From UBA6163 sp031411655 (GTDB lineage Bacteria; Planctomycetota; Planctomycetia; Pirellulales; Pirellulaceae), in assembly GCA_031411655.1 (NCBI GenBank), contig JANOBM010000036.1, positions 62,001 through 126,000 of the forward strand: DNA of 64,000 nucleotides, read 5' to 3'. Made by a program: the position numbers and the translations under genes. The notes beneath the pieces were generated by a model, which saw nothing but the letters and a program-made list of their open reading frames with translations, made no database searches and was not told the DNA's origin. Shown in pieces: positions 61,966 through 64,000 of this stretch; the first letter of the stretch is position 1; every line of letters starts with the position of its first letter.

Positions 61966-63740
61966 TGAACATCATGCCATTCTTCTCACGAAGGTCTCGA
62001 CGAACGTCCGCGATGCTCTGTTTGTTTGTGATTGCAAGCGGCTGGCAGCTCGCGGTGGCGCAGGAAGAACCAGTTGCTGCGCCGGGGACGCAGCCGGTAC
62101 AAGCACCTGCTGGTGACGGTGCAACCGACCCCGTCTTTAAGTCATGGCAAAAGCAGGCAGGCGTCCAAGAGTGTGGTAAATGCCATTTCGCTGCCAGTGC
62201 TTTTTCAACGCCAGATGCTGCTTTTAGTAAACAAAATGAACTTCAGTTTTGGCTTGCCAACGACAAGCATGCGATTGCAAGGCGGCGTGTCGAACCGCTC
62301 AATGACGAGGATATGGTCGCCGAGGCGGTCCGCCTTGTGGAGGAACTGGAACTAACGTCAGTGCCGAAAGATTGGTTTGGGGCCAGCAATCAACTTAGTC
62401 TTCGCATCTGCGAGAAAATGGGCTACGACGTCAAAACGAACGAGGGCTACGTACTGTTTCGCGATAACTGCTTAACCTGCCATGGCGGCTATCACGGTCA
62501 GGGCGATCAGCAAGAATTCGTCAAAGTGCAAGACTACAAGAACGATCATTATCAGCCAGGTATTTCGTGCAATGGCTGTCATCAAATCGATTCGAACGTC
62601 GCGTGGATTCAGCAGCATGGTGTACAAGGTGCCGATAAACAATGGCGCAATCTTCCGCCTGCAGACAAGGCAGCGGCAGGCATGCGAGACTTAGTGAACG
62701 TCTCGGTACAGGCTGCAAACTGCTACGATTGCCACATCGGCAACCGTTCCAAAGATATGTTTGTTACTCACGTCATGTACGCGGCCGGACATCCTCCCTT
62801 GCCTGGCGTTGAGTTGCAGACTTTCTGCACTTCAATGCCCCAGCACTGGCAAGGTGAGGCCGAGCTCTATCGCAATCTTCAATCTTTTGCCGGGAAAGAT
62901 GCTTACTTCACCGCGAATTTTCCAAATTTGTTTGATGGTGAAAAGCTTGCGAAACTCCCGCCTGATAAGCTGCACTGGGACACGCGTAAGATGATCGTTG
63001 GTGCCTTAGCGGCCCGGCGACAAACGGTTCAGTTATTGATCGACTCCGCCTCGCCCGAGCGTTGGGCGGATTATTCATTGTACGATTGTGCCGCGTGCCA
63101 CCATGAGTTGCAGGAACCAAGTATTCGGCAATTGCGGGGTTATGTCGGAGCGCCAGGGCGACCTCGCCAATTCGAATGGCCAAGTGCCCTGTTGACGGTT
63201 GCGTTGGATGTGGCCGGCGAAGACGTTCGTAAGAATGCGGACGCTAGTGAGGCAAAGCTTGCCGCCGCATTTGGTCAATCGCCCTTCGGAGACCCGACGG
63301 TAATTTCTCAGATCGGCGCGGAACTCAATCAAACGCTTGACGTAGCCATCGAGCGAGCCCAGTCCAAACCGTTCTCAGGAGTTCCAGCCCGAGCGATTCT
63401 CAAGCGAATCGCCTCGACGCCAGCCCATAAATTGCTCGTCTATGATGCGGCTCGTCAAGTTGTTTGGGCGATTCAATCCATTGCAGCAGAGTTGGCGGCC
63501 CACGGTGAGCCGCTTCCAGAAAACTTGGCTGCGAAGATCACTGCGCTTGGTAATCCCGCGGTGTCTGGCATTGAAGCCGCGCTTCCAGCGGGGCGCAACG
63601 TCTTCATCTATTCGAAAAATTTGGATGCCGAGTTAAATCGTAAAGCGGCGTTTGATGTGGAAAAGCTGGCACCGTTGCTCGCCGAAATCTCGCGTGAAAT
63701 TGTTGTTCAGCCAGCCGCTCCCGACGTGGCGGCTCGCTAA
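61965..63740 (+). CDS. Pentahaem cytochrome c family protein (second paralogue)
   Basis: 591 residues from the GTG at 61965; an ATG at 61974 is an alternative. A signal peptide lies at about 10-32. Five haem sites: C70GKCH, C169LTCH, C202NGCH, C253YDCH and C375AACH. The order and spacing follow the first paralogue: AAGHPPLPGVELQTFCTSMP and LYDCAACHHEL align with AAGHP and AYDCSSCHHSL there. The first site is canonical here but CX4CH in the paralogue. The C-terminal part is helical. Likely a two-protein electron-transfer unit. Confidence 0.9.
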   Translation: MNIMPFFSRRSRRTSAMLCLFVIASGWQLAVAQEEPVAAPGTQPVQAPAGDGATDPVFKSWQKQAGVQECGKCHFAASAFSTPDAAFSKQNELQFWLANDKHAIARRRVEPLNDEDMVAEAVRLVEELELTSVPKDWFGASNQLSLRICEKMGYDVKTNEGYVLFRDNCLTCHGGYHGQGDQQEFVKVQDYKNDHYQPGISCNGCHQIDSNVAWIQQHGVQGADKQWRNLPPADKAAAGMRDLVNVSVQAANCYDCHIGNRSKDMFVTHVMYAAGHPPLPGVELQTFCTSMPQHWQGEAELYRNLQSFAGKDAYFTANFPNLFDGEKLAKLPPDKLHWDTRKMIVGALAARRQTVQLLIDSASPERWADYSLYDCAACHHELQEPSIRQLRGYVGAPGRPRQFEWPSALLTVALDVAGEDVRKNADASEAKLAAAFGQSPFGDPTVISQIGAELNQTLDVAIERAQSKPFSGVPARAILKRIASTPAHKLLVYDAARQVVWAIQSIAAELAAHGEPLPENLAAKITALGNPAVSGIEAALPAGRNVFIYSKNLDAELNRKAAFDVEKLAPLLAEISREIVVQPAAPDVAAR

Positions 63741-63777
63741 CATCCGGCGCGTTAACGTCCAATGCGTTAACGTCCAA
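63734..63777. repeat. 15-bp tandem duplication at the 3' end of the second cytochrome gene
   Basis: GCGTTAACGTCCAA is repeated at 63749-63762 and 63764-63777 (period 15, each containing the palindrome GTTAAC). A degenerate copy (9 of 15 matches) at 63734-63748 contains the TAA stop. Confidence 0.85.
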
Positions 63778-64000
63778 CCGGTGGCGTGGAACTTTTTCTA
63801 GTTGGGTGGCAGACGATACCGCCCATCATCGGGTAAGGTGTTCACCGCGTTGCCTGCTCTGTCGTTTCTCATCAGCAAAGCTTTTTGCGATTATTTCAGC
63901 GAAGTCCTCCGCTGCGGTTCGTTGAGTGAGATCTCTCCTTCGTCGAACGGCCCACGCGCTTAGCGGGCTTAGCCCGAATGGGTAAAGGGCTGATGCGAAA
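63778..64000. other. Right-edge region, no gene recognised
   Basis: The last 220 bp hold no convincing coding sequence. Short inverted repeats such as GGGCTTAGCCC near 63968 are present. A gene crossing the edge cannot be excluded. Confidence 0.3.

Noticed and set aside
1..64000. tRNA, rRNA, CRISPR, IS element, integrase or phage genes
   Set aside because: No T-loop (GGTTCGAATCC-like) cloverleaf, repeat-spacer array, transposase motif or flanking terminal inverted repeats were seen in the non-coding stretches inspected.

Overview
The window reads as chromosomal DNA of a planctomycete, most likely a Pirellulaceae member related to Rhodopirellula. This is inferred from gene content and no database search was run. 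The pointers are a type II secretion/type IV pilus-like operon with a giant GspK-like protein, a DUF1501 protein, paired large multihaem cytochromes c, NIPSNAP, DUF1844 and DUF2344 proteins, an interrupted signal peptidase I, an incomplete PTS relay and very short intergenic spaces. No rRNA, tRNA, CRISPR array, transposase, integrase or phage gene was recognised.

Layout. 1-16294 (+): pilT (3' end only), pilB and pilC, then six tightly packed genes for pseudopilins and a 1790-residue GspK-like protein. 16390-24397: NIPSNAP protein (-), secreted clan GH-A glycosidase-like protein (+), ABC-2 permease (+), a hairpin- and repeat-rich non-coding stretch, a small unknown gene (-), a 2OG-Fe(II) oxygenase (+), a COX3-like protein (-) and a GNAT-like protein (+). 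24387-30961 (-): seven co-directional genes, hpf, ptsN, HPr, ptsI, DUF2344, rng and a Nudix hydrolase, which join a sugar-less phosphorelay to ribosome hibernation and RNA decay. 31597-38743: a hypothetical gene, a methyltransferase (-), gap, a hyperacidic protein and an IleS2-type ileS. 38733-44410 (-): a dienelactone hydrolase, sugar isomerase-like and aldo-keto reductase operon, then lepB-lptB. 44644-50188: a Fis-like gene, an RsmC-like methyltransferase (-), pyrG, DUF1844, a GDPD and a hexose-6-phosphate mutarotase-like gene. 50211-56256: an esterase (-), a large membrane-anchored unknown (-), a glycosyltransferase and fcl. 56475-58453: two lipoproteins with metal-ligand motifs and a Tat-type Mn superoxide dismutase. 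58459-63740: a DUF1501 protein (-) and two paralogous pentahaem cytochromes.

The strongest candidates for something under-described are: the pseudopilus operon with its oversized GspK-like subunit and a PilC carrying extra membrane segments; a signal peptidase I split by about 400 residues; the PTS/hpf/RNase string; the lipoprotein-SOD cluster; the pentahaem cytochrome pair; and short perfect tandem duplications that repeatedly touch stop codons or 3' flanks. Genes are packed so tightly that several overlap antisense (24387-24397, 38733-38743, 45002-45048), and pyrG and its divergent neighbour can share one CATG as both start codons.
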